From positions 62,001 to 126,000 of the forward strand of contig NZ_JAFMPW010000008.1 of the NCBI RefSeq assembly GCF_026126425.1: a stretch of 64,000 nt of DNA, in the 5' to 3' direction. The notes beneath the pieces were generated by a model. It was not told the DNA's origin. It was given only the letters and a program-made list of their open reading frames with translations, and did no database searches. Made by a program: the position numbers and the translations under genes. Every line of letters begins with the position of its first letter. The stretch's first letter is position 1. Source of the stretch: Muriicola sp. Z0-33. Its GTDB lineage: Bacteria > Bacteroidota > Bacteroidia > Flavobacteriales > Flavobacteriaceae. Below, one piece after another: positions 53,578-62,384 of the stretch.

Positions 53578-54912
53578 TTAATCTCTGAATATTCCATTGG
53601 GAAAAACAACTAAACTTTCGTGCCCATCAGGGCCAACAGCGGCTATTCCAAAGAAAAAATTATCTATTACTATGCCATCAAGTGTATATGAAGTGACATC
53701 TCCTACATATCTGCTATTATCCCATGTTGGGGAGGTGGTATCTCTCCAGTAAATTTTATATCCCTTAGCACCTTCTACGGCACTCCAAAGAAGTTTTGCA
53801 GCGGGTTGTACTATGCCTCCAATCTTAACCGACTCAGGAGCAGGTGGGCTCCAGGCAATTGACGCCAGATTTATGGCATTTACACTGGTTAACTTTTTAG
53901 CATAATCAAAATTTACATGTTTCAGTACATCACCATAGGCAATACCATCTTCAACCCGGATGTCCTGATGTTGTTGGGTATAATTCTCATGGGCTTCCAT
54001 GATTCTAATCCCGGCAAATCCGGCATCATTAAAGGGTCTGTGATGACCTCCACGTCCAAACCGGTCGAGCCTGTATATCATCATAGGATTCATTTCGGGC
54101 ATATAATTTTTAGTGGTTTTATGTACATACCTGGCCAGTTGTCTGGAAATGCCATCAACTTCTCCACCATAAAACCTGCGAGATCTGCGCTGATTTTCTG
54201 TTTCTGTCGGTGGTACCGGTTCTGAGAAAATTCTAAAGTCCTTATTACTCACTACTCCATCTACACCTGTAATATTGCCAATCATATCGTTATTGAGAAT
54301 CCCGATTATTTCCCATCTCTGTTCTTTGGCGTATGCCGCCAAACCTTTTCCCCCGAAAAGGCCCTGTTCTTCACCAGACAGACCAACGTAAATTATACTA
54401 TTATCAAATTGGTAATTGGAAAGAACCCTGGCGGCCTCAAGCGTACCGGCCATTCCGCTTGCATTATCGTTGGCTCCCGGGGAATCTGATGTGAAATCTG
54501 TAGGGTCACTAACCCTAGAATCTATATCTCCACTCATAATTATAAACCGATTGGGGTACTTGGTTCCTCTTTGAATGGCAACTACATTAACTACCCAAAC
54601 ATCATGTACAATTCTTTGGTTTTCGCCTTTTTTGACCAGGTCTTTCTGGTAGAAAACTTCCAGGCAACCGTCGCATGCGCCTGAAGTCTTTTCAAATTCA
54701 CTTTTTATCCACCTTCTGGCAGCACCTATTCCGCGGGTTAGCGATACAGTATCACTCAGCGTATGCCTCGTACCAAAATTAGCCAGAGTTGTGATGTCTG
54801 CCTCAATTCTTTCTGCCGAGACGGCATTTATAATGTCGTAAAGTCGGGTGTCGGCCTGTGAATATATCTGAGTGGCAATAAGGCAAAAAAGCAGCGAGTA
54901 TATTTTTTTCAT
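53578..54912 (-). CDS. M28-family metallopeptidase with C-terminal FnIII-like domain, secreted
   Basis: The 444-residue protein has a signal peptide (ending TQIYSQ). The M28 core has SGDIDSRVSD, SPGANDNASGMAG, GLSGEEQGLFGG and HHRPFNDAGFAGIRIME. In most M28 enzymes the first metal segment reads H-x-D; here it is D-x-D (GDIDSR), so the usual first zinc His is replaced by Asp. The C-terminal FnIII-like domain (about 350-440; KIGGIVQPAAKLLWSAVEGAKGYKIYWRD) is known in Bacteroidota M28 proteins. Its start codon overlaps the stop of the small upstream ORF. Confidence 0.88.
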   Translation of the reverse strand: MKKIYSLLFCLIATQIYSQADTRLYDIINAVSAERIEADITTLANFGTRHTLSDTVSLTRGIGAARRWIKSEFEKTSGACDGCLEVFYQKDLVKKGENQRIVHDVWVVNVVAIQRGTKYPNRFIIMSGDIDSRVSDPTDFTSDSPGANDNASGMAGTLEAARVLSNYQFDNSIIYVGLSGEEQGLFGGKGLAAYAKEQRWEIIGILNNDMIGNITGVDGVVSNKDFRIFSEPVPPTETENQRRSRRFYGGEVDGISRQLARYVHKTTKNYMPEMNPMMIYRLDRFGRGGHHRPFNDAGFAGIRIMEAHENYTQQHQDIRVEDGIAYGDVLKHVNFDYAKKLTSVNAINLASIAWSPPAPESVKIGGIVQPAAKLLWSAVEGAKGYKIYWRDTTSPTWDNSRYVGDVTSYTLDGIVIDNFFFGIAAVGPDGHESLVVFPNGIFRD

Positions 54913-55124
54913 TCTTTAATAATTTTAAATTTTCGTTGAAAATGTCCCCCTTGTATATAACAGAGAGGGTCCATGAGGGCACAAATAATCCCTGGAAGGG
55001 CAATTTTTAATCCGATCTGGAATTTAGCCAGGAATTCGGAAGTTATGTCGAGGAGCACATAAATTGCAAAATGCCTGGTATATAATAATAGGTCAAACCA
55101 ATTGATATTATGCTTTAGTTTCAT
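54909..55124 (-). CDS. Small ORF coupled to the M28 peptidase gene
   Basis: The 71-residue ORF has a basic start MKLKHNINWFDLLLYTRHFAIYVLL, a hydrophobic middle with a possible membrane segment, FQIGLKIALPGIICALMDPLC, and a basic tail. Its TGA stop overlaps the ATG of the M28 gene (ATGA arrangement, 4 bases), and its start lies 9 bases after the stop of the upstream gene. The tight fit is strong evidence that it is translated. I recognise no family. Without it the gap would be 221 bases in an otherwise packed run. Confidence 0.5.
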   Translation of the reverse strand: MKLKHNINWFDLLLYTRHFAIYVLLDITSEFLAKFQIGLKIALPGIICALMDPLCYIQGGHFQRKFKIIKE

Positions 55125-55133
55125 CGAAGAAAG

Positions 55134-56651
55134 TTATCTCAAAAAAGTGACTTTGGCAATTTTACCATTTTCCACTTCATAAATGGCAACAGCACTAAAA
55201 TTAGTGTTATTCATTGTTATGAACTCCTCATCTATTACCATGTTTCCGATAATAATCCTGTTTTTTATTTCACAATTCAGATCAGGAGTAGATTCAAAAA
55301 ATGATTTATAACTTTCATACATTTTGTCTTTCCCTTCAGAAATTAATTCATTAGGGAAATTCAAGAGCTGTACTTCTTTTGTATAAGTTTCCATAAAACT
55401 ATCAATGTCTCTTGCATTATAGGCATCCAGTTGCTGTTGCACTATATCCTCGACCTGGTTATTATCTGTATTTTGATGAATAAAAGTCATACTGGAAATA
55501 CTGCCGTTGTTTACTTCATAAATGGCTACTTGCTTATTAATTTGTCCTGATTTTGTACCGGTTTCGGCATCAATCACCTTATTGCCAATGATGATCCTCT
55601 TAGTTACCTCTACTTTTGCATCAGGATTATTATCCATAAAGCGTCGGTAGCTATCGGTCATTCTTTTGCTACCTACATATAAAGTATCAGTTGGATAATT
55701 CCTGACCAACACATCTTCTGAAAAACAAATAACGAAGGCCTCCAGATCTGCGGCGTTAAATGAAGTTACCTGCTTTTCTACAATTAAATCCGGCGCTGCG
55801 TCAGAAACGAGTGCAAGGAATTGTTGATTTGGACTAATGGCCATTCTGGTTAAATTGTTAATCTCTTTTTCTTGAAAACTGTGGAAAAGCTCCCATTGTC
55901 CGGTATTTTCAGGATTAGAGCGTGCAATTGCACTCCCTTTTGCCACCAATGCAGTATTATCTTGCAACCATACCATGTCTTCAATACCTGGCGGTAGAGC
56001 CATCAAGTCTTTGGTTGTTCCATTTACAGGATCTAGCGATTTAATCTGCCATGTTTCATTTTGTTTACTTATATAACTAACCAGATTAGAGTTGGGTATT
56101 TTATGTAACGACCTGCCTACATTTTTTTGATATACTCTGGTAGTCATATCACTGGTATTAATTACAACGAGATCCATTCTGTTATCAACAAGGACGGTAG
56201 CAACGAGAATATTGGCGCTATGCCATACATGATAACCTATTTTTTTTTGTGCTATCAATACTTCCGATTTCCCTGTGGACAAGTCATAACTATACAAAAG
56301 TTGTTTCCCATCCTTGTCCAGGCGTATAGCTGAAACAGCGTTTTGCGATGGTATTTTCAAGGGGGAATATTCACTTCCATCAGGAGTGTTTGACAGCCAT
56401 TTTTTTTCTCCTGTTTGTAGGTTGTAATTTAAAATATCTGTTTGTCCATTTCTTGTTGCCGCATATAGGAGCGTGTTATTATCAAGAAAGGAAGGTTGGT
56501 TATCATATCCTTCATTCTGAGATATATTTTTCAGATCAGATAAAACTATTGTGGTTTCCTGGCCTTTTAAGTTGGCAAGATAAACTTCGGTATTTGGTTG
56601 TGCAGCTAGTTGAAGCGAACATACTAACAGCAGAAATAAGTAATTTTTCAT
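55134..56651 (-). CDS. TolB-like propeller with two NTF2/SnoaL-like domains, secreted
   Basis: I start at MKNYLFLLLVCSLQLAAQ (56651), which gives a signal peptide and clears the OtsAB stop (19-base gap); the upstream Met would overlap it. The 505-residue product has a beta-propeller part with TolB-like units (LLYAATRNGQTDILNY, SEYSPLKIPSQ, QLLYSYDLSTGKSEVL) to about 270, then two similar NTF2-like domains (AFVICFSEDVLVRNYPTDTLYVGSKRMTDSYRRF and SFMETYTKEVQLLNFPNELISEGKDKMYESYKSFF), evidently duplicated. Both halves share SSMTFIHQN- or AKVTFLR-type ends. Function unknown. Confidence 0.82.
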   Translation of the reverse strand: MKNYLFLLLVCSLQLAAQPNTEVYLANLKGQETTIVLSDLKNISQNEGYDNQPSFLDNNTLLYAATRNGQTDILNYNLQTGEKKWLSNTPDGSEYSPLKIPSQNAVSAIRLDKDGKQLLYSYDLSTGKSEVLIAQKKIGYHVWHSANILVATVLVDNRMDLVVINTSDMTTRVYQKNVGRSLHKIPNSNLVSYISKQNETWQIKSLDPVNGTTKDLMALPPGIEDMVWLQDNTALVAKGSAIARSNPENTGQWELFHSFQEKEINNLTRMAISPNQQFLALVSDAAPDLIVEKQVTSFNAADLEAFVICFSEDVLVRNYPTDTLYVGSKRMTDSYRRFMDNNPDAKVEVTKRIIIGNKVIDAETGTKSGQINKQVAIYEVNNGSISSMTFIHQNTDNNQVEDIVQQQLDAYNARDIDSFMETYTKEVQLLNFPNELISEGKDKMYESYKSFFESTPDLNCEIKNRIIIGNMVIDEEFITMNNTNFSAVAIYEVENGKIAKVTFLR

Positions 56652-56670
56652 GGATTGGACCCTGCTTGGA

Positions 56671-58878
56671 TTACTCAACAAATTTAGACAAAAGGTCTCT
56701 CACTTTATTTACGTTGTCTACATAATATTTCGCCTGAGTTTTCTGACTTCCCACCTTAACGGTTATTGCCTCGGGGGGTAATTCCTGAAACATAAATTCG
56801 TCTGTCCAATCATCTCCAATGGCAAAGACAAAATCATAATCATCTTCTCCAAAAATCCTCATAGATGCCCTCCCCTTGTTTACATTACTACTTTTAATTT
56901 CCATTACTTTATTGCCCGAGAGCAGGCTAAGATCATCCGTACCAATTAAACTAGTAAGCACAGTAGCGAGTTCTGTTGCCCTTAAATTTCCAAAATCCGG
57001 GTCCGTTTTGCGGTAATGCCAGGCCAGAGAATAGTTTTTTTCTTCAATAAAGGACCCCGGGGTTCTATCAACAAACGACTCTAAAACAGGGCGTATTTTT
57101 TCCATCCAATCGTTCTTTACATTTTCGAGCATTCGAAAATCTTCACCATTTTCAGATAACCACACTCCATGTTCAACAATCATATTGTATTTCCTTGGCA
57201 GGAACCATCTTGTGAATGTATCCTTATCTCTGCCACTAATTAAATAAATTGAAGTATTGGGTTCATTACTAAGTGCATCCAGAAGTTTGTAGAGTCCTTC
57301 ATCTGGCCCTGCCTTTTGCGGATCTGTATGGAAACCGGCAAGGGTGCCATCGTAGTCCAGAAAAAGCAATCTTTTCTTTGCTTTTTTATAGTTGTCTATA
57401 ATGCCATTAAGTCTGATTTCGGTAATCCGACGAGAAACATTGGCCGCATCCCTGGCTTTCTGATCCTGGAGAGAATTCATGAAATCATTCGCCCATTTTT
57501 CCACATTGTAACGTTCAAGACGTTTTTGTAGTACGGCGTTTCTGGATTGCTGTTCTTCAATGGGCATGTTCAGCGCTTTATAAAGAGTGTCGGCAATTTG
57601 TTCAAAGTTATTTGGATTAATAAGTAAAGACTCGTTCATTTCATTTGCGGAACCAGCCATTTCACTCAAAATAAGTACCCCGGTTTTATCGGTTCTGGTA
57701 GCGATATATTCTTTTGCAACCAAATTCATGCCATCCCGTATGGGAGTCAGCCATGCAATATCACTGGAAGTATACAGATCTATTAAGTTTTCAAAAGGAA
57801 CAGATCTGTAAAAGTACCAGATGGGTGTCCAGCTGACAGTGGCAAAATCGCCATTGATCCTTCCAACTAATTCATCCACTTCTTTTTTTAATAGTTGGTA
57901 TTGAGGCACATTGGAACGCGAAGGGACAGCCAGAATTATTAACCTGACTTTTTCTTTATATTGAGGAAATTTATTGAGGAAATATTCAAAAGCATTTAAT
58001 CTTTTGGCTATGCCTTTAGTATAATCTAATCTGTCTATTGAAAGGATGAGCTTGGCATCTGGGGTGGACTCTTTATGACTATTGAGGCGTTGTTGCAGAT
58101 CTGTGAGGTCTTCAGAGGTACTTTTTTCATGTTTTTCTGCAGCTTCACTGAATTTTTTGTAATCTATTCCCATTGGAAAGGAATCTACTTTTACCGTCCT
58201 GCTGTCAATTTCTATATCATTAAAACTCACTTCCAATCCAAGCAATCTGCGAACCGAGCTTAAAAAATGACGTTCGTAATCGTAGGTATGAAACCCAATT
58301 AGATCTGCTCCAAGCAGACCTTCTAAAACTTCCTCCCGCCATGGTAATGTCCTGAATATCTCATACGAAGGGAAGGGAATGTGAAGGAAAAAGCCAATTG
58401 CAATTTTAGGTTTTTTTGCCCTAACCATCTGTGGTACCAGCATTAACTGATAATCATGTACCCAAATTGTATCGTCATCATCAGCCTTTTCCAGGATGGC
58501 ATCAGCAAATTTTTGATTTACTGCCTTATAGGTATTCCAACTATTAAGTTCAAATTCAGAATATTCCAGGAAATAATGGAATAAAGGCCAAATGGTCCTA
58601 TTGCTAAATCCGAAATAAAAACCGTCTACTTCTTCCTTACTCAAATTAACTTTTGAAGAACCGTGCTTGGCCAATGCTTTATCAATATCAGATACAAGTT
58701 GCTCCGGAATTTCTTCGTCTGTTAATCCACTCCATCCAATCCAAAGACTATCTCCTCCCGCATGAACAGATTTCATGCCGGTTGCGAGACCTCCGACACT
58801 TGGTATTGCCGTTATAGATCCGTTGCCAATTTGCAATTGAACAGGCAGTCTGTTTGAGATTATGATAGTTTTACCCAT
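56671..58878 (-). CDS. otsAB: Bifunctional trehalose-6-phosphate synthase/phosphatase (OtsA-OtsB fusion)
   Basis: The 735-residue protein joins a GT20 trehalose-6-phosphate synthase (about 1-470; IISNRLPV, GWSGL, VHDYQLMLVPQM, LSIDRLDYTKGI, LILSEMAGSANE) to a HAD-type phosphatase (about 490-735; DYDGTLAGF, ISGRDKDTFTRW, KGRASMRIF, IGDDWTDEFMF). It makes trehalose from UDP-glucose and glucose-6-phosphate. It is the first gene of the minus-strand run to 50628 and is divergent from a GH15 trehalase-like gene, 101 bases apart. This pairs trehalose synthesis with probable turnover. Confidence 0.96.
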   Translation of the reverse strand: MGKTIIISNRLPVQLQIGNGSITAIPSVGGLATGMKSVHAGGDSLWIGWSGLTDEEIPEQLVSDIDKALAKHGSSKVNLSKEEVDGFYFGFSNRTIWPLFHYFLEYSEFELNSWNTYKAVNQKFADAILEKADDDDTIWVHDYQLMLVPQMVRAKKPKIAIGFFLHIPFPSYEIFRTLPWREEVLEGLLGADLIGFHTYDYERHFLSSVRRLLGLEVSFNDIEIDSRTVKVDSFPMGIDYKKFSEAAEKHEKSTSEDLTDLQQRLNSHKESTPDAKLILSIDRLDYTKGIAKRLNAFEYFLNKFPQYKEKVRLIILAVPSRSNVPQYQLLKKEVDELVGRINGDFATVSWTPIWYFYRSVPFENLIDLYTSSDIAWLTPIRDGMNLVAKEYIATRTDKTGVLILSEMAGSANEMNESLLINPNNFEQIADTLYKALNMPIEEQQSRNAVLQKRLERYNVEKWANDFMNSLQDQKARDAANVSRRITEIRLNGIIDNYKKAKKRLLFLDYDGTLAGFHTDPQKAGPDEGLYKLLDALSNEPNTSIYLISGRDKDTFTRWFLPRKYNMIVEHGVWLSENGEDFRMLENVKNDWMEKIRPVLESFVDRTPGSFIEEKNYSLAWHYRKTDPDFGNLRATELATVLTSLIGTDDLSLLSGNKVMEIKSSNVNKGRASMRIFGEDDYDFVFAIGDDWTDEFMFQELPPEAITVKVGSQKTQAKYYVDNVNKVRDLLSKFVE

Positions 58879-58979
58879 AAAACGGTTGATTTTAGCGTGA
58901 ATTCATCCTTATTTCTCTAAATTTCGTCAAATTGCACCGCAAAACCAACTTATCGAAAGTATTTACAGAATTATTGGAA

Positions 58980-60779
58980 ATGGACAATCTTGATTACGGA
59001 ATTATAGGAAATTGCAGGAGCGCAGCATTAATATCGAAAACAGCCTCGCTGGATTGGTGCTGTTTGCCAGAATTTGACTCTTCCTCAGTATTTGCAAAGC
59101 TCCTGGATGAAGAAATTGGCGGAAGTTTTGAGATTTTTGCGGAAGAAAACTACAAAATAACCCAGCGTTATAAGAAACACACGGCCCTTTTGATTACTAA
59201 GTTTTCGGATGGTGAAAATGCTTTTGAAGTAAGAGATTTTATGCCTAGATATTACAAGGAAGATGGCGGTTACCATGCACCACCGGAAATAATCAGGTAT
59301 ATAAGACATATCTCAGGAAAGCCAAAATTTAGAGTGCGCTATAACCCTAAACTGGAATATGCCATAGGCAAAACCGAGACTTATGTAAAACATAATTTTA
59401 TTGCAAGTCTTACTCATGGAGAAAAATTCGACACTGTTTTTCTATACACCTCTTTTAACAAGAATGCGGTTATAGAAGGGCGTGAAATTGAAGTAACCAA
59501 AGACGGTTATTTTCTCTTGGGTTATAATGAAAAGATATTTCAGCCGAGCACCAGAAAGATGTATCTGGAGCAAGAGCGAACGAAGGTGTATTGGCTCAAC
59601 TGGAGTGCTGCAACTCCTAATTATAAAAAGTACAATCCTGCCATTAGCAGGAGCGCAATTACGCTAAAGCTTTTAAGCTATGATAAAACCGGAGCGGTAT
59701 TGGCGGCGGCAACGACTTCTATCCCTGAGACAATTGGTGAGGTAAGAAATTGGGATTATCGTTTTTGCTGGATTAGAGATGCATCTATGGTGGTAAAGGT
59801 GATGTCTCAATTAGGGCACAAGAATGTGGCAAGGAAATACCTGCAGTTTATAGTGGACCTAATTCCGGATAAAGACGAGAAACTCCAGATCATGTACGGT
59901 ATTAACAAGGAAAAGAAATTAAGTGAGGATACACTAGATCACTTAAGTGGATATAAAGGATCAAAACCCGTGCGTGTTGGTAATGCCGCTTACGAACAAA
60001 GGCAGAATGATATTTATGGGATTCTTATGGATGTCATCCATGAGCAATTGATAAAATTCAGCACAGACATTGAGAATGCGGAGGAAATATGGAGCCTTAC
60101 CAAAGGTATTGTTTGGATTGTTGAAAAACACTGGAAAGAACCAGACAAAGGGATATGGGAATTCCGGGAGGAAGACCGCCACTTTACCTTTTCAAAAGTC
60201 CTTTGTTGGGTAGCAGTTGACCGGGCGGTAAAAATTGCCAGAATTTTGCGAAAAACACGCAAAATTGAAAAATGGGCACCTCTCGAAAATGAAATTAAAA
60301 ACGACATTCATCAAAATGCCTGGAATCCATCTGTAAAGGCCTTTGTACAATCTTATGGATCAAAACATTTAGATGCATCTATTTTACTTATGGAATCTTA
60401 TGGTTTTATTGAAGCCAAAGACCCTAAATTTATTGGTACGGTAAAAGCAATTGAAAAAAACCTGAGTAATGATGGGCTGTTATACAGGTATAAGAACAAA
60501 GATGATTTTGGGTTACCTTCATCTTCCTTTACCATATGCACCTTCTGGTTTATCAATAGTCTGTTTAAAATTGGAGAGGAAGAGAAGGCAGAAAAACTTT
60601 TTAATAAAGTATTGGGGTATAGCAATCACCTGGGCTTATTTAGCGAGGATATCGATTTTAAATCCAAGAGGTTACTGGGTAATTTTCCGCAAGCCTATTC
60701 CCATCTGGCGTTGATAGAATGTGCAGTGAATTTTTCTAACAAAGCAAGTGAGGATAAAATGTTGGAAACCATAAATTAA
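58980..60779 (+). CDS. Glycoside hydrolase family 15 enzyme, trehalase-like
   Basis: I start at the ATG that begins MDNLDYGIIGNCRSAALIS (58980), since family N-termini begin with this segment; an upstream TTG (58932) is in frame but adds an unusual 16-residue leader. The 599-residue product has the GH15 N-terminal domain and the alpha/alpha barrel with NWDYRFCWIRDASM (near 257), WEFREEDRHFTFSKVLCWVAVDRA and the final SHLALIECAVNFS. GH15 includes glucoamylase and bacterial trehalase; the pairing with otsAB favours trehalase. That is inference; the enzyme family is sure. Confidence 0.9.
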   Translation: MDNLDYGIIGNCRSAALISKTASLDWCCLPEFDSSSVFAKLLDEEIGGSFEIFAEENYKITQRYKKHTALLITKFSDGENAFEVRDFMPRYYKEDGGYHAPPEIIRYIRHISGKPKFRVRYNPKLEYAIGKTETYVKHNFIASLTHGEKFDTVFLYTSFNKNAVIEGREIEVTKDGYFLLGYNEKIFQPSTRKMYLEQERTKVYWLNWSAATPNYKKYNPAISRSAITLKLLSYDKTGAVLAAATTSIPETIGEVRNWDYRFCWIRDASMVVKVMSQLGHKNVARKYLQFIVDLIPDKDEKLQIMYGINKEKKLSEDTLDHLSGYKGSKPVRVGNAAYEQRQNDIYGILMDVIHEQLIKFSTDIENAEEIWSLTKGIVWIVEKHWKEPDKGIWEFREEDRHFTFSKVLCWVAVDRAVKIARILRKTRKIEKWAPLENEIKNDIHQNAWNPSVKAFVQSYGSKHLDASILLMESYGFIEAKDPKFIGTVKAIEKNLSNDGLLYRYKNKDDFGLPSSSFTICTFWFINSLFKIGEEEKAEKLFNKVLGYSNHLGLFSEDIDFKSKRLLGNFPQAYSHLALIECAVNFSNKASEDKMLETIN

Positions 60780-60841
60780 TGATAGATAGGTTATGGGCCT
60801 GAAGTCTGGTTATTAGTTCCTGATCCTTATAAAATCTTTCT

Positions 60842-61357
60842 ATGAAGCAAAAGTTAAATGCTGGCATATACAAGTGGATTGTTTACCTCTTAGTACTTGC
60901 TCCAAATATTTTTGCGAGCATTGTGGGGGTCGAAAGTTTTCCCTTTACTTCTGCTCCCATGTTTGGGCATTACGTAGGGGAGGAGACAGGGCTGTATCTT
61001 CTAAAATTTGAGGCCTTATCAGGCGGGGAATACATAGACCTTGAACCCTATTACGATAGACCTGAATCTTATTTTATTCGTCATTTCTTTAGTAAAGTAT
61101 ATGGGGGAACGGGAAATATTTCTGCTTTTAACGGTCGCTTATCCGAGAATCCCGAAAAGTTTCAGGCTAGAATGAATACTTTCTTTGACGATTTTACCAA
61201 CTATGCACTCCATCATCATGAGTTGCAGATTCAGAAGATTAATCTTAAAGCCATTAAAGTAGATAAAGAAAGGAAGCCTCTCGCGGAACCGCTGCTAATA
61301 GGGTATTATGATATCCAGACCAACGAATACAAATCATTATATGGAGCGGATAAATAA
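60842..61357 (+). CDS. Single-pass membrane-anchored protein of unknown function
   Basis: The 171-residue protein has an N-terminal hydrophobic anchor (about 9-30; WIVYLLVLAPNIFASIVG) and a soluble domain rich in aromatics: FPFTSAPMFGHYVGEETGLYLLKFEAL and a C-terminal IGYYDIQTNEYKSLYGADK. I recognise no family. Its stop overlaps the next gene by 17 bases, so the pair is coupled and probably works together. Confidence 0.75.
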   Translation: MKQKLNAGIYKWIVYLLVLAPNIFASIVGVESFPFTSAPMFGHYVGEETGLYLLKFEALSGGEYIDLEPYYDRPESYFIRHFFSKVYGGTGNISAFNGRLSENPEKFQARMNTFFDDFTNYALHHHELQIQKINLKAIKVDKERKPLAEPLLIGYYDIQTNEYKSLYGADK

Positions 61358-62369
61358 CATAATTATACGTCTGTTTAACAATCCGCTAAGCGTATTGCGT
61401 TTTGCTTTGCCCTGGCTTGTGGCTAAGGTGATCTACGATCAGTTGAATATAATTTATTATAATTCTTATGATCATGTTCCTGCCTTTTCCAAGACCTGGT
61501 TTTTACATTTAATGCCAGACTCCTGGCTTAGTTTTGGTCCTGAATCCAAATTTTTGTTTATTCTGTTAGTCGTTTGTGCAGTGGGAGCTGCACTTGGTAT
61601 TGCAGGGCGTCTTTGTCTTCTGATCCTTGCTTTCCTGGAATTTCTTGTTGGAGGCACTTTTGAATCCCTTGGTATATTTGATCATAATAGTTCGCTATCT
61701 AGCCAGGTATTGCTGATATTGGCATTGGTTCCGGGGACCATGCGAATTTCGGTCGACTATTTTGTTTACAAGCATTTTATCAATAAGAAATTAGTAAAGA
61801 AACCAAATGGCCCTCCACCTAAATGGGGGCTAAACTTAATACTAATAGTACTGGTATTGACATATTTTACCGCTGGGGTATCTAAAATTCGCCATGGTGG
61901 TATAAAGTGGCTAGACGGCGCTACACTTGGATTCTATTTAGAGAATTATGTTGCTGACTATGCCTCTGGAGAACAACAGTTACTTATCGCTAATGATGCC
62001 ATAAATTCCGGAGAACATTGGAAAGATAATATTGGTTTTGAAGCACATACCTATGGCAATTACCAGTACCGTACTGGCTTTAAAAAACTTGCCAATTGGG
62101 TAGCGGAGAGACCGGCATGGGTGATAGCCATTTCTGTAATTACCATTTTATTTGAATTTACCTGGTTTATCGTGTTTATCAATAGCAAGTATAGGAATAT
62201 ATATCTCATAGCTGCTTTTATAACCCACACAATGATTGGGGTACTCATGGGGCTTTATTTTCTGCACTATCGTATTATATGCCTTTGCCTACTAGACTGG
62301 AATCTGATGTTGAAAACATTTGGAGGTAAGTATGGTAAGAGGTTGGCTGCGAGGGTACAGTCGTTGTAA
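61341..62369 (+). CDS. HTTM-type multi-pass membrane protein (vitamin-K carboxylase-like N-terminal domain)
   Basis: I start at MERINNIIIRLFNNPLSVLRF (61341), just inside the previous gene; an earlier Met (61308) adds a polar leader without pattern. The 342-residue product has about six to seven hydrophobic helices with the HTTM-like layout: PLSVLRFALPWLVAKVIYDQLN, the loop HLMPDSWLSFGPESK, LLVVCAVGAALGIAGRL, LTYFTAGVSKIRHGGIKWLDG (the KLxxGGxxWLDG-like segment seen in HTTM proteins), and a final helix pair. No carboxylase active site is visible. It forms a unit with the upstream anchored protein. Confidence 0.82.
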   Translation: MERINNIIIRLFNNPLSVLRFALPWLVAKVIYDQLNIIYYNSYDHVPAFSKTWFLHLMPDSWLSFGPESKFLFILLVVCAVGAALGIAGRLCLLILAFLEFLVGGTFESLGIFDHNSSLSSQVLLILALVPGTMRISVDYFVYKHFINKKLVKKPNGPPPKWGLNLILIVLVLTYFTAGVSKIRHGGIKWLDGATLGFYLENYVADYASGEQQLLIANDAINSGEHWKDNIGFEAHTYGNYQYRTGFKKLANWVAERPAWVIAISVITILFEFTWFIVFINSKYRNIYLIAAFITHTMIGVLMGLYFLHYRIICLCLLDWNLMLKTFGGKYGKRLAARVQSL

Positions 62370-62384
62370 AGGCTATTTTTTTTA

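Noticed and set aside
58898-58966. GAATTCATCC and AATTTCG, about 21 bases apart, in the otsAB/GH15 gap
   Set aside because: Several mismatches to the half-site consensus and no TTTG element at the fixed distance; likely chance.
58932-58979. Upstream TTG start for the GH15 gene
   Set aside because: The leader is not like the family N-terminus and the internal ATG fits the normal start better, though TTG cannot be ruled out.
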